Assembly: GCA_023055425.1 (NCBI GenBank)
Contig: JALGPY010000009.1
Span: 52,452,616-52,516,615 of the forward strand
Reading direction: 5' to 3'
DNA from: Linanthus parryae
Taxonomy: Eukaryota > Streptophyta > Magnoliopsida > Ericales > Polemoniaceae
DNA: 64,000 nt
Of the stretch, positions 10,934 to 22,100 are shown one piece after another (position 1 is the stretch's first letter; each line of letters starts with the position of its first letter). The translations under genes and the position numbers were made by a program. Below the pieces are notes generated by a model. It made no database searches and was not told the DNA's origin. It saw only the letters and a program-made list of their open reading frames with translations.

Positions 10934-13115
10934 GAGGACTACCTAGTTTGATCAATGAAGAACTCAGGGACCAATCGGAACTCGGCGACCGATAGGACCA
11001 ACAATTGGAATAGTCGTCGTGAAAAAGTTTTATCTGCAATCATTTTCTCATGTTTAATTGGTTGACATTTGCAAAACATTTTACTTGTACATTTGATATC
11101 ATTAAGAAAAACACATACGGTGGTCCAGTAGGCGGCGACTGCAGTGGCGGTGGAGGTGAGTGGCGAAAATGGTAGTTTTTGGTGGTGGAGATGTTTGTAT
11201 GAGTTGCTGCCATGTTTCTTCACTCTCAAAAAATGCTTACGAAGTTTCTTTTTTTTTGAAAGGATGCTTACGAAGTTTTAATGTGTAAATCATTTTACAT
11301 CATTTGAGTGAAAATAGTTATGAGGAAGAATATTTTACAAGATAAATGGCGAACCAAATACCAAAACAAGGGAAAGTATTTTATAGGACATATTTTACTA
11401 CCAACCAAGCAGAGCCTTAACAAGCCAGCATATCGAACAAAGAGTTCACCGATTTCCTCAAAAGAAAAGTATTGCAAATTAAACATAAAAGGAAAAAAAA
11501 AAAGACTAAGTGAACAGAAAATTTAGACAAGAAGTCTGGACACGCAATAGAATCTGGACGCATGGCTGATGTTGGCATTTAGTACATTGGACGCATGGCT
11601 GATGTTAGAATTATGTTAAGGGGCAATAGTGATAATTGATAGCATTGACAATTAGTGGTTATGTTCAATTAAGAAATTATAATTTCTTTTATTTTACAAT
11701 CTTGTTTTAGTTTCAAGGTTTTAATATATTATTGTTGGGTTTATATTTTTGGGTTTATGACTTTTATTTTTTAATTTTTGAGAAATTCTACGTGTAGACG
11801 GGCTCGATTCTGGGATGATACAGATGTGCAACCGCCGGGCAACACGGCTCCGAGACGTGGAGATCAAGCACGACATCCTCCAGTTTAACTATGTTAGCAA
11901 GTAGTGTCAATTCGCTTAATTAGTTTATATCGCTTTATGTAATTTTAATTATCGTATGGGCAGAGTAGTGATCTTTTGTTAAGTTAGAGGGAGGTTCGTG
12001 TCTTTACTTAAACTTTATTTATTAAAACAGTGATTTGCGTAGGCTTTTCATCATCAATAGGAAAATTCTGAACTTTAGGAAGTTTCCTAGTGTGTGTAAT
12101 CTTGTTTAGTGTTGCTATCACCGGAGCACATGCAGGAACTTCAAATGTTCTATCAGTGAACTAAAACTCATTTGTTTATAGTCTTAAGGTCTAAGAGTAC
12201 ATTATTTAATATTAGGATTTCAAATAAAACTATAACGAATAACTCATGTTCCCAACACATGCAATTTTTTTCTTTTTTTTCATTCAAATTTCTGTTTGTG
12301 GTTTATGTGCCTATTGGACGACTCGACTTCAAACTAAAATTTCAGTTTTACAATTCGCCATTCATAATGCAAAAAACCAAACCCACATAAATTTGTACAT
12401 CCACGTAAAATTGGTATTCTGAAGACAAAAATACCCCTTAAATGATTTCAGTGGACTCTCCTAAGTGACATTTTTCTTTCAACCATGTAATAATTTCATT
12501 CTGCAAAACAAGTGCTACAAATGAAGGCAAAGTGGTGCTCCAACCTTTTTGTGCACTCCCACTGTTTCTTTGACCTTTTGAGGGTTCACATGCATAGACA
12601 TGTAAGACCTCGTTTGGCACTGAACATTCTAAGCTTGAGGTCTTCCAATTATGCTTGCACATTAAAAGCACATTGGCAATACCTTCTATTCTAAATGAAT
12701 AAGCCAAACACTACGTTCACTACAACTATACAGTACATAAAAGCAAATCCATAAAAACGACTTTTATTGTTCCTGCAAAACATTTCATGCAATTAATATG
12801 GAATAAGCCAAAGCCAGACAACACCCACTCATTTTTCTTGTCACATTTCTGTGTCTCATTTTGTGGAGTAATCTGTGGTGGTTGTATGAAATAAATAATA
12901 TTTACTGAGGAGCATTTACACCACCAATTCAAATTATGGATTTTTGTGATGCAGCAAGTTGTGGTGTTAAACGGGCCGGCCCATGGTCCAAATCAGCCCG
13001 TCCCGGTTACCGACCCAGCCCAGCCCGCCCCCTCCCTAACCCAGAGATCTGGCCGTTAATGAACTGGTACTCTGGTAGGAAGTAGTTTTTTCCTTAAGTT
13101 ACAATTCGCATACCA
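10934..13115. other. Intergenic DNA with minor repeats
   Basis: No gene recognised. TGGACGCATGGCTGATGTT occurs twice near 11556 and 11588. A GC-richer patch at about 11795-11885 reads like an old transposon scrap. Inverted GTTTGGC motifs near 12613 and 12705 suggest a small MITE-like fold without clear ends. Confidence 0.45.
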
Positions 13116-13123
13116 GTACTACC

Positions 13124-13465
13124 CAGGGTTTAAAAAATGGCAAAAGGGGCACGGAGCGGCCGTGTTGTAACGGAATCGGCAGAGCGCGCGACCGATTTTC
13201 CCGTTACCCGTCGTTCACACAAAAAACGGCAATTTCGCGTAGGAAAAAAGGGAGAAACGAAAAAAACAGCCGTATCGTGTCGGAGAAATCGGGAAAAAGA
13301 AGAAAACGTTCGTGAATGTTTTCTAAAATTCACACATTCGTTCCCTCAAAAAAATACTTCACGCATTTGATCTCTGTTTTTCGTTACACTCCTTCCAATA
13401 TAGTCCAATCCCGTTACACGCAACCGCGACCGATACGCCAGCTGCTTCCGATTTTTAAAACCTTG
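13124..13465. mobile_element. hAT-type MITE, 342 bp
   Basis: Left end CAGGGTTTAAAAAATGG and right end, on the opposite strand, CAAGGTTTTAAAAATCGG form imperfect inverted repeats, which go on inside with GCGGCCGTG/GTAACGG-type blocks. The flanks GTACTACC (13116-13123) and GTACTACT (13466-13473) match 7/8, the 8-bp duplication expected for hAT elements. Open frames inside are chance products of the GC-rich fold. Confidence 0.72.
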
Positions 13466-13473
13466 GTACTACT

Positions 13474-15305
13474 TCGTCGGCCGCTCAAACTGTGCATGAC
13501 CAATGTCTACCACACCAAAAAATTATATTACAGTGTGGACTTGAATTTTTAAGTTCTTCATAGGTGAGCTAGAAGGTAGAAATCTTGGATGAAAAAGATG
13601 ATCATTTTGTTGAAAAGTTGAGTATTTCTTTTAGGGAAAGAGTGGATTATTTTTACTAAACTTTTCTGGTAAGTTGTTGAGTTTTGAAGACACACGCTAA
13701 CTTATGGAGAAGTCCAAGCAAACCCTTAATAGTCAATTTTGAAGGATTTCTTCAAGCATTCTCAAGAAAAAAGAAAAGGTTATCTCCAAAAGCTAAAGAT
13801 CTCCATAGAAACGGAAATGAAGCATTTTAATGGAAAGTTCCAAAATTTGGAGAATCCACTACCAAACACAAGCACATTAGCATTATATGTTGATAACTTC
13901 ATAGCAATTTTGCAACAAATTTATCGAAATTAAAGTATAAACTTAAAAGAAAAACAGCTCAACAAGACACCAATCTAAATGTATAAGAACTGTTCCTCAA
14001 AAAAAAGTATAAGAACAGGGTAAAATACACTTTCACCCCCTTACATTTGATGCAGACACTTTCATCCCTTGCATTTCGAAAAATAACAATTTCACCCTTT
14101 GAGTGCAACATATTTTAGACACGGGGCTGTTTGGATATGACAGATTACGGGTAATTTTTAAAGTTAAATTCATAATTTTTTTACTAACCAGAATTTCCTC
14201 CAAATAACCGAATCCCCTCAAAACAATCCGGAAGTACCTCCAAGAAATTCAGAATTCCGGACATTTTTGGGAACTTGAAGAGGTTTAACCAAAAATTTAA
14301 ATTTTTGTCTACACTCTACCTCTCATTTTAATTGAAGCCAAATACAATCGTTGTGTCGTTAGTCTAGGGTGGGTGTCTCTTCACTGATAATAGTAGTTTT
14401 GAGGATAAATTTGTCTTTCTAAACTATAGAATGACAAAATCAGGAGTGTAAGTGTCCGACAATTTGGCACACAAAAGACAATATTGAGTCTTTTACAGTT
14501 TTACCCTTATTTTTACCCAATTGAACCCTCAAATCTAATTCTGGTATTTGTTGATTTTATAGCCTGAGGAAAAGAATAACAACCCTACTGCTAGGGTTAT
14601 TTTTATAGGCTGTGTCACAATTAACTTTTTTTTGTGTCTATTTCATGATGGACCTCTAACAAACCGATTGAAAAAGCACTGGTCATAAAGAATGATACCT
14701 AAATTTACATTATTCACTAGCCCCTGTCTGAAGGATTTGTACCACTAATCAAGCAATTCAACAATTCAAGAAAAGAGTTGAAAATCTTTCCTATTTTTTT
14801 CCTGCATTGAAACATACTCACACAGAAACCCAACAAAGGAAGCAAATCCTTCTTCAGTTCAAGATTTGTAGTGGCAATTAAGCAATAAGCACAGTTATTC
14901 CAAAAAAAAGTCGCAAACTTTCAAAATTTACAAGATTTTGAACTCTAAACACAAGAAAGTTGAAGTATTTTTCTTACAGATGATAAAACATGACCAAGCA
15001 ATTCCTACATTAAAAGCTCTGAATAATAATCACACGATGAACAAAGTTACAAAACAAGCAAATTCATCATCTTTGTATATATCTCTACACATCATCCAAA
15101 CACTAAAACCTAACCCTAATGGCAAATTCAATCATCTTCTACTACATTCCCCTTTCTGTACACACACTCTGTTTTGTGGGTGATCCACAATTCACTCCAC
15201 CAATGAATGAATTAACTCTCACCCTTCATAATTCTGTATAATTCTAATCTGGGTATGACATGAAATCTAACGAAACCCAACAAAATTGTAGTAGTAGGAA
15301 TTAAC
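13474..15305. other. Intergenic DNA, downstream of the CLE gene
   Basis: No gene recognised. Two CTTTCAYCCC..TTACATTTG-like motifs near 14029-14075 and a GGGGCTGTTTGGAT block near 14121 resemble ends of dispersed repeats, but I could not define an element. Confidence 0.45.
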
Positions 15306-15533
15306 TTATCGTCTCTTGTTGTGCAGAGGATTTGATCCAGTGGGTACTCTTCTCTTCTCTGTTTCCAAGCCTTGAGAACCCGGAGATGTAGACGGAGGAC
15401 GAAGTTCGAAAGACTGGTGGTCTCTGGCGGAGGGGGCGGAGACGTGGCGGCTTCGGGCGGCGGAGGTGGTGGACAGAGAGAGAAATAGGAGAGAGAAAAT
15501 GAGGAAGCAGAGAAGGAGGTGAAAGTGATTCAT
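15306..15533 (-). CDS. CLE signalling-peptide precursor
   Basis: A single-exon minus-strand gene of 75 codons starting at the ATG at 15533. Residues 1-26 (MNHFHLLLCFLIFSLLFLSL, then STTSAA) are a strong secretory signal. A variable Ser/Pro-rich middle follows, then the C-terminal motif RRVPTGSNPLHN at about residues 61-72, three residues before the stop (KRR). This is the 12-13 residue CLE hormone: Arg first, Pro at positions 4 and 9, Gly at 6, His-Asn at the end. The processed, possibly hydroxylated dodecapeptide acts outside the cell on leucine-rich-repeat receptor kinases of the CLV1/BAM type in meristem or vascular control. It resembles the Arabidopsis CLE19/20/40-like group more than the TDIF group; the exact orthologue is not determinable. 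A TATATA box lies about 65 bp upstream. An upstream TTG-initiated extension is rejected because it would bury the signal peptide. Confidence 0.9.
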   Translation of the reverse strand: MNHFHLLLCFLIFSLLFLSLSTTSAARSRHVSAPSARDHQSFELRPPSTSPGSQGLETEKRRVPTGSNPLHNKRR

Positions 15534-15596
15534 AGTTTTGTTTCTTGATTTCGAAAATTTGTTCTGTTTTGGAGGAAGATAGCTAGATGGCAATGC

Positions 15597-15605
15597 TTAT
15601 ATATG
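15597..15605 (-). promoter_or_regulatory. TATA box of the CLE gene
   Basis: CATATATAAG on the minus strand about 65 bp before the CLE ATG. Confidence 0.6.
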
Positions 15606-16002
15606 GACCGGGTTGATCCATGTGGGGTTGTTGCTGAAATTGTGGCCGTTAGATTGTGATCTAAGGGCTGATTTTTGATGTGGAAGTTTGGGGTTCGTTT
15701 GAGTCAAAACATGGGATTGAAGATTTTGTTACTATTTCTTTTTAAGAAATTCTATGGTACACCCGAAACCTCATGCAGGGGCTTTCAAACGTGTAACATT
15801 AAACCAACACTCATTTCCTTAATCATTTTCTTTGAGAAAGATTGAAGATTATTTAAAGGCTATTTATTGTTTATTTTCGACAAACTTTTTCTTTGTTTCC
15901 AATTTTTAATTTTTTTTATTAACTCTTTACTGAGGTTATTTTCAGCTAGTTACTACTAGACGAGTCTAAAAGTCAACATATTTACTCTACGGGTTGGTTT
16001 TC
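15606..16002. other. Promoter side of the CLE gene up to the Tat insertion
   Basis: AT-rich, no gene. TTTTC at 15998-16002 is the left target site of the Tat element. Confidence 0.5.
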
Positions 16003-16610
16003 TGTAGATGGTGTATTCCAGACAGACAGCATAAACACGTGGCAACCATCCAACACCTGACTGTGCTCTGTATACGCCTAATTACTGCTCATACTTATCT
16101 ATTGGGGGCTGCGAGACAGGGCCACCCACGATACCAGCCACACAGGACTTGTAGGGACTTAGTGGTTTGGAGGCTAGAGTAAGGTCCGTCGCGCGCGAAC
16201 GACAACCAAGCTCGCGCGCGACCCCTTTTAACTGACTTTGAGAGACTTAATGACTACGCCCTATAAACCCGGTCGATCTCATAAAGGACTCCGGTATTTG
16301 CGGACAGATGCATAACGTTCCCTATATATACGGTCGAACGTGCCATTACGGGGGCTATCATTAAGCCGCCATTTATGGTGCATTAACCCCTCACAACAGT
16401 CACTTCCTCAATATATATAAGAATGTTAGTCCTCTATGACAGAGGTTCTGCTTCTGAGCTCTCTTGTCGTCATTAAGCTGTATCTCTCTCTCAGATAGTT
16501 GCCACTGCTTACTCTCTCCCTACTCACTACCTTACACGTCTCTGTGTTCATATTCTAATCCCTAGTTGAGGTGTACACTTGGATCTCTCCTTGGCATTTC
16601 CTTGTACAAA
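16003..16610 (+). repeat. Tat-1 5' LTR
   Basis: Starts TGTAGATGGTG and ends CTTGTACAAA, probably a mutated TGTACACA end. A TATATATA box lies at 16323-16330, upstream of which is a perfect 10-bp GC palindrome pair (16188-16222). PBS-like TGGTGAACCCGACGTG follows at 16614. Confidence 0.88.
16188..16222. repeat. GC inverted repeat in the Tat-1 LTR
   Basis: Arms GTCGCGCGCG (16188-16197) and CGCGCGCGAC (16213-16222) with a 15-base spacer. The same position in Tat-2 has arms changed in a compensating way. Confidence 0.9.
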
Positions 16611-16613
16611 TTT

Positions 16614-16630
16614 TGGTGAACCCGACGTGA
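16614..16630 (+). other. Tat-1 primer-binding site
   Basis: TGGTGAACCCGACGTGA directly follows the LTR end; the identical site occurs after the Tat-2 LTR at 60170. I do not assign the tRNA. Confidence 0.7.
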
Positions 16631-16672
16631 AACTATCCACCTTCAAAGCTTCAACCAATCAACCTAGCAGCC

Positions 16673-19292
16673 ATGTCTCTTGAGAGCAACCTCCGTGATG
16701 GTGACCAATCTCCTTTGAGGGAAGAAACCCTGAGAGAGTAGATTCCATACACCAACACAAACACTAACACACAGACAGCTACCGTGAGCAATCCCTCTCT
16801 AGAGATGCTACAGGCCACGATACAAAGCCAGGCCAAGGCCATGCAAGCTCAGTCCGTCCAGATCGCCCAGATCATGGCGATCCTGGGAGGATTTGTTCAG
16901 AACACTGCTCAGGGGGGTTTAGCCCCACCACTAGCAACCCAGCTGCCTCCACCAGGGGTATCCACAACCTCTATGGTGCACACGCCTGTCCCACCAAACC
17001 CGCAATCTTCTCTCCCCAATGGTCCTGCACCTCAGGCACCAAGGCTCTAATCAGAACCGTCGTTGATATCTGCTGGGAATCCCTCTCCTTACCCCACGTT
17101 GCCTTCACACGCGAATGGGGACCAGGGGAGTTATGCACCTCCACCTCCCTATGATCCCAACATGCCTTATATTTCGGGTTTTGTTGCGACACCGTCGTCA
17201 ACCGCTGGGGGAAGTACGCCTAATAATGTCGCGGCCTTGGAACAACGCCTAGACAACATTATTGCAAACCAGAGTTTTGTGGACACTATCATCCCAAAAG
17301 TTAACAGTGCGCTTCCTATCCCGCAGGACATATATATGATGCCCAATCATGCCGGGTACAAAGAGCCCAAATGGGAAAAGTTCGACGAGGTCAGCGGAAA
17401 CGCCCACGAGCACGTGATGAGATTCGTTGACTTGATGGGCCCGCACGAGGTCGATACTAGGCTGCTTATGCGCGAGTTCCATAAATCTTTGGGGACTGTC
17501 ATGTATAAATGGTACATGACCCATGAAGCAGGTTCAGTCAAGCCATGGGAAGACATGGTGAAGAAATCCTACACCAAATCATTCCAGGTTGAGGAGAAAG
17601 TCACCACTATCCATCTCTCTCGCATGCACCAGAAACATGATGAAGAGGGAGTCGCTTTCATCAAGAAGTTCAGAGCCAGGTCTTTGGAATGCATCGATGA
17701 AGTCTCAGAAGGCCGCTTGGTGGAAATATGCCTACAAGGCATGCGCGACGAGTACAACGGTATGTTAATCAATTTAAATATGCCTACCTTTTCAAAGTTG
17801 ATTGACTACACCAGGAATATTGAGCCACTGGTGAAGAATATGAAGAAGAGATATGCTAATGATCGCGCGCCAGCAAGCTCTGGGTTTAAGATTGGAAGAT
17901 TCAGCTACAAGCGTGGACGGGATGTCGAAGTAAATGCTGTGATGTACCCTCATAAGCAACAACGACCTGCGCCTCGAAAGGCACCACATCTGCCTTGTTC
18001 GATCGAAGACGTAATAGACCTTTGTAAGAGGTGGCGGAAAGATGGAATTTTACCAGCACTGGTGCATAAACCTTCTGGAGAGCAATTGAGAGATCCAAGA
18101 TGGTGCGAATTCCATGGGCAGATCATGCACCTAACGAGTAATACAAGAAGCTCAGATGGCTGGTGGAATGAAAAATCAAGGAGGGACAGTTGGTTGTCTA
18201 TGAACCGGATAAGGATGTACACAACAATCCTTTGCCATCTCATACGCGACAGGAGCCCAAGGGAAAGGAGATAGCTATGATCTCGACCATGGACCTTGAA
18301 GAGGTCGCAGATGCAGGAGTCCCCCTAATTGCCGAAATATGCGAAAATGAAGATTATGGCGCGGACACAGAAGATTCGCGCGCTAAAAGAATGTGGGATT
18401 CCAACAAGTTTGGGAAATTATTTGATGACATGAACTTCTCTAGCACCTGCAGGCATGAGATGACAAATGCCATTCTAATAGTGGCATAAGACTATGGATA
18501 GGAGCTTGTCACATCGAACGACAAAGTTATCAGGGCCGCGCGATCAAATGGCCAATCATGACGTTCGATGAGTCAGATAAGAGGGCAGACGCGAATCACC
18601 AGAGGCGTCTATATGTGTCGGCTGTTATCAATGATGTTGAGTTCAAGAGAGCTTTCGTTGATGGATGAGCTGCGGTAAACGTAATTCCACTCAGAACCCT
18701 CGAGCTGGCTTGAATCCTAGAGAACAAAATTGTCAGGAGACCATCGCCCTTGATGGGTTTTGGAATCGACTCCAGAATGAATGGGGGATGGATTCGACTG
18801 GGAATCCAGATTGGACAGATTAAGTGTTCTGCTAAGTTCCATGTCATTGACGCCAACACCACTTATCATATGATCATTGGACGAGCATGGATACATCGCT
18901 TCGACGCAGTGCCTTCCACAACTTATCAAGTGATGAAGGCCATTTGGAGAGACAGAGTGGTTGCCATACCCGCCTCTGTGAATTATTTTAACTTGGAGGA
19001 GGCGTACTTGTCTGAAGCAGTGTGGTTCACGGAGATGGCAGACGAAGCTACTCCAACTCCATTTCAGCCGACTCCCTTACCCAAATGGGAGGATATCAAG
19101 GACCAGTCACCAGCTGGGGTGATGGTGATGCGAGAGGCGACGAAGGGGAAGCAACCAGTGCGGGAGGAAGCACCCAGAATAACTTACAGTAAGAAGAATG
19201 TTTATACCCTGAAAAGGGTCGTTGAGCATAACAAGGAGGGAAAGAAGGTAGGCAGCGTCTACTCCAATGGGAAAAAGTGCTATCGCATCTAA
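16673..19292 (+). pseudogene. Tat-1 gag-protease, broken
   Basis: Starts at ATG 16673 (MSLESN). The order is an N-terminal coiled/Pro-rich part, the conserved gag core (about 17340-17850, with HEHVMRF and MREFHKSLGT), a degenerate CxxH..HxxxxC knuckle near 18105, and a protease-like part (about 18590-18900) containing HMIIGRAWIHRFD. It ends at KKCYRI-stop (TAA, 19290-19292), the same ending as in Tat-2. Breaks visible: in-frame stops at about 16738 and 17048, a frameshift near 18140-18180 and stops near 18487 and 18666. The gag would package element RNA in the cytoplasm, but this copy cannot. Confidence 0.85.
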
Positions 19293-20520
19293 AGGTGCGT
19301 GGGGTCATCTTTGACCCGTCCCGCCGAAGGTGCCCCTGAGCAAATTTGTGAGCTCGTAGAAGCTCCAGGCGAAAGTAAGGGAAAAACACTGCTGGAAGAA
19401 TTGAAAGAGAGGCACTCCTGCAACGATTTAGAAGAATTGAAAGAGGGCCCTGAATGCATGGAGGATCGCCCAAAACCTCAGAAAAAAGAACTGAAGGAGG
19501 TATTCCTGTGTCCAACCAAGGAAAAGAAGAGGCCAGTCTTCTTGAGTGCAGATCTTAACAAGGAGAAGGAGCGAGAAGTGCTTGAATTGCTGAAGGAGTA
19601 TAGAGATGTTTTTGCGTAGGACTACGACGAAATGTTGGGGCTAGACCAGGACATTACCATGCATAGACTGGATGTTATCCCTGGGTCGAAGCTAGTAAAA
19701 CAAAGTGCGAGGAACTTTCGTCCTAAAATCAATGTTAAGATAAAGGAGGACATATTGAAATTTATAAATTCAAAATTAATCGAGCCCAATCACCATCCCA
19801 CCTGGCTAGCTAATATTGTGTCTGTCTTGAAAAAGAACGGGAGCCTTTGCGTTTGTGTTGACTTTAGAGATCTGAACAAGTTTTGCCCAAAGGACGATTT
19901 CCCGTTGCCAAACATAGATCTCCTGATTGACTCTACTTCATGTCATGAAATGTTTAGCTTCATGGATAGATTTAGTGGCTATAATCAGACCAAAATGGAC
20001 CCAAATGATATAAAGAAGACGGCGTTCATTACACCCCTAGGAGTCTCCAACTATACAGTTATGCCTTTTGGTCTAAAGAATGCATGAGCTACTTATCAAC
20101 GCGCAATTATGGCGCTATTTGACGTATGATGCATCAGGAAGCTGAGTTCTACGTGGACGACTTGGTAGTCAAGTCGTGGAAGAAGAAGGACCATTGGAAG
20201 AACTTAAGGAAAGTCTTTGAAAGGTGCCGAGCTTTCTAGCTGAATATGAACCCCATGAAGTGTCGTTTGGGGTAACTTCTGGAAAATTATTGGGCTGTGT
20301 AATTCACCGGCATGGGATCGAACCTGATCCCGCGAAGATCTCGACGATCACCAGCTTACCTACGCCACAGTCTCAGAGTACATTGAAGACGTTTCTGGGA
20401 AAGCTGTCGTACCTCAGGAGATTCATACCAGCTATTGCAGAGCTGACCTTTTGCTTCGCTAATTTTCTAAAAAAGAACACAACATTCTTGTGGACAGAGG
20501 AGCATCAAGCTGTAAGGTTT
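19293..20520 (+). pseudogene. Tat-1 pol fragment (reverse transcriptase), broken
   Basis: Follows gag-pro in the same frame after a single stop. RT blocks are visible: WLANIVSVLKKNGSL, VDFRDLNKFCPKDDFPLPNID, FSFMDRFSGYNQ and MPFGLKNA; the catalytic FYVDDLVV segment lies near 20150 in another frame. Stops near 19617, 20085 and 20126 and at least one frameshift. It ends abruptly at the Copia LTR (20521) in the early RNase H region; the remainder of RNase H and integrase is missing from the window. Confidence 0.88.
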
Positions 20521-21919
20521 TGATTCATGGATGCGCAACGGAAACAAAAATAAACCATGCAAAACCCTCCAAGATCACAAGTCAAGAGACATAACGATGG
20601 TAAAGGAAGAAATCAATAACACACCTTAGGGTTCTCCTTTGATGACTTCAAACGCGAATTGTGTCACGTTCTCTATGGTTGATCCACGCCTAGAGTTGAT
20701 TTCTAGATTTCCCCAGTCCTTGGTGCTAGCCCGGAAGAGGAAGAGGAAGAAAGATCACGCAAAACGAGACCAAAAGGGGGCTCTCGGCCTCCTTGTGGCC
20801 GACGGGGACGGGCGGCGAGCTCCTAGCTTGCTTGCTCTTTTTCTCTCCTTTTGTTCTCTCCCACTCTTGTTATGTTCAATTATGAGCATAAGTTATGAGA
20901 AGGAAGGAATGAAGGTCCTTTATATAGTCCAACAACTCCTTGCCAACTACCTAAAGGACTTATTCTAGTCCTACTAGAATTCAATTTAGTCCCTTCCTTG
21001 TAAATTAGTCCCTACTAAGTTTGCAAGGTTTTGCAAAGTAATCATTCTAATTAATTAATCCAATTAATTAATTCCCAAATCTAGTTCAACTCTATATAGC
21101 GTGTGACCCCATAGGTTCTATCTAGTTGGTAGCAACTATTTGCTAATATGGAGCGGTTTCTAGCAAAACATCCATTCTAGCCAACTAATAGAATAGTCAT
21201 CTTGACAACCTTTGTACAAGTAATTGTCTCATCCCTTTGTCTCTATATCCGGATTGGACACGAGACATACAAGTCACACTCGTATATCCAATCCATAGTT
21301 TCTCGATCCATGGGAATAGCCTTATTCGTGCAAATAACATCAATATCCCATATTGATTTATTTGAGTCTGGCCAGACATTCTATAAGCACTATCCCTCGA
21401 GTGGCCTTGGATATTTGCTCCCGTTATGTGGGAGGTACAAATTCTATCTACGTCCACTACGATATCTAAGCTTGCTTCTTATTGTATCCAGTACACGCCT
21501 TTATAACTACCCAGTTACGGTGTAGCGTTTAACGCTACCAAAATCACAATAATCCACAACTAGAACATCTAGTGACTTCAAGTCTAAGGATGACAATACC
21601 ATTGCACCGCGAGAAGCGCTTGTGACTCAACATAACATGTATGTAGCCTTATCGGTGATGGGTCAATCCAGTGCGAAATTACCCTTAATGCACACCAATT
21701 TGTTGGATCATGATATCTCCATATCAATTCAACCCCATACTAGTCTATAGATGATTGTCCCATTAATCATTATATTGGACTAGGGATATTTAAGATAAAC
21801 AACACAATTGTAAATCTAAGGACTTCATTATATTAAATATCCAATAAATAATAAATGAATTTCTAGCCCCAAATAAATTCATACTAAACTAGATTGCCTC
21901 TAAGGCATCTATTCCAACA
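20521..21919 (-). repeat. Copia 3' LTR
   Basis: On the minus strand it starts TGTTGGAATAGATGCC and ends GCATCCATGAATCA. A GACTATATAAAGG promoter box lies near 20920-20932. Length 1399 bp. Confidence 0.82.
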
Positions 21920-21932
21920 GTCTCCCACTTGC
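21920..21932 (-). other. Copia polypurine tract
   Basis: GCAAGTGGGAGAC on the minus strand directly abuts the TG start of the LTR, the expected plus-strand priming site. Confidence 0.7.
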
Positions 21933-22100
21933 ACTGGAGCCAATCTGGCGCATCTCGTATGCCCATACTCCTAGTGTGCCCTTCATGCTTCCACTGGGTG
22001 AGCGGCTTTGTAAGCGGGTCTGACAGATTATCATTTGTAGGAATCTTTCATATCCGAACGTCTCCTCTATCGATAATATCTCGAATCAGATGAAACTTCA

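Noticed and set aside
13137..13370. Arg/Lys-rich ORFs on both strands at 13130-13370
   Set aside because: They lie within the inverted arms of a hAT MITE and have no recognisable protein features.
15534..15593. N-terminal extension of the CLE gene
   Set aside because: It would start at TTG and place 20 polar residues before the signal peptide; the ATG at 15533 fits.
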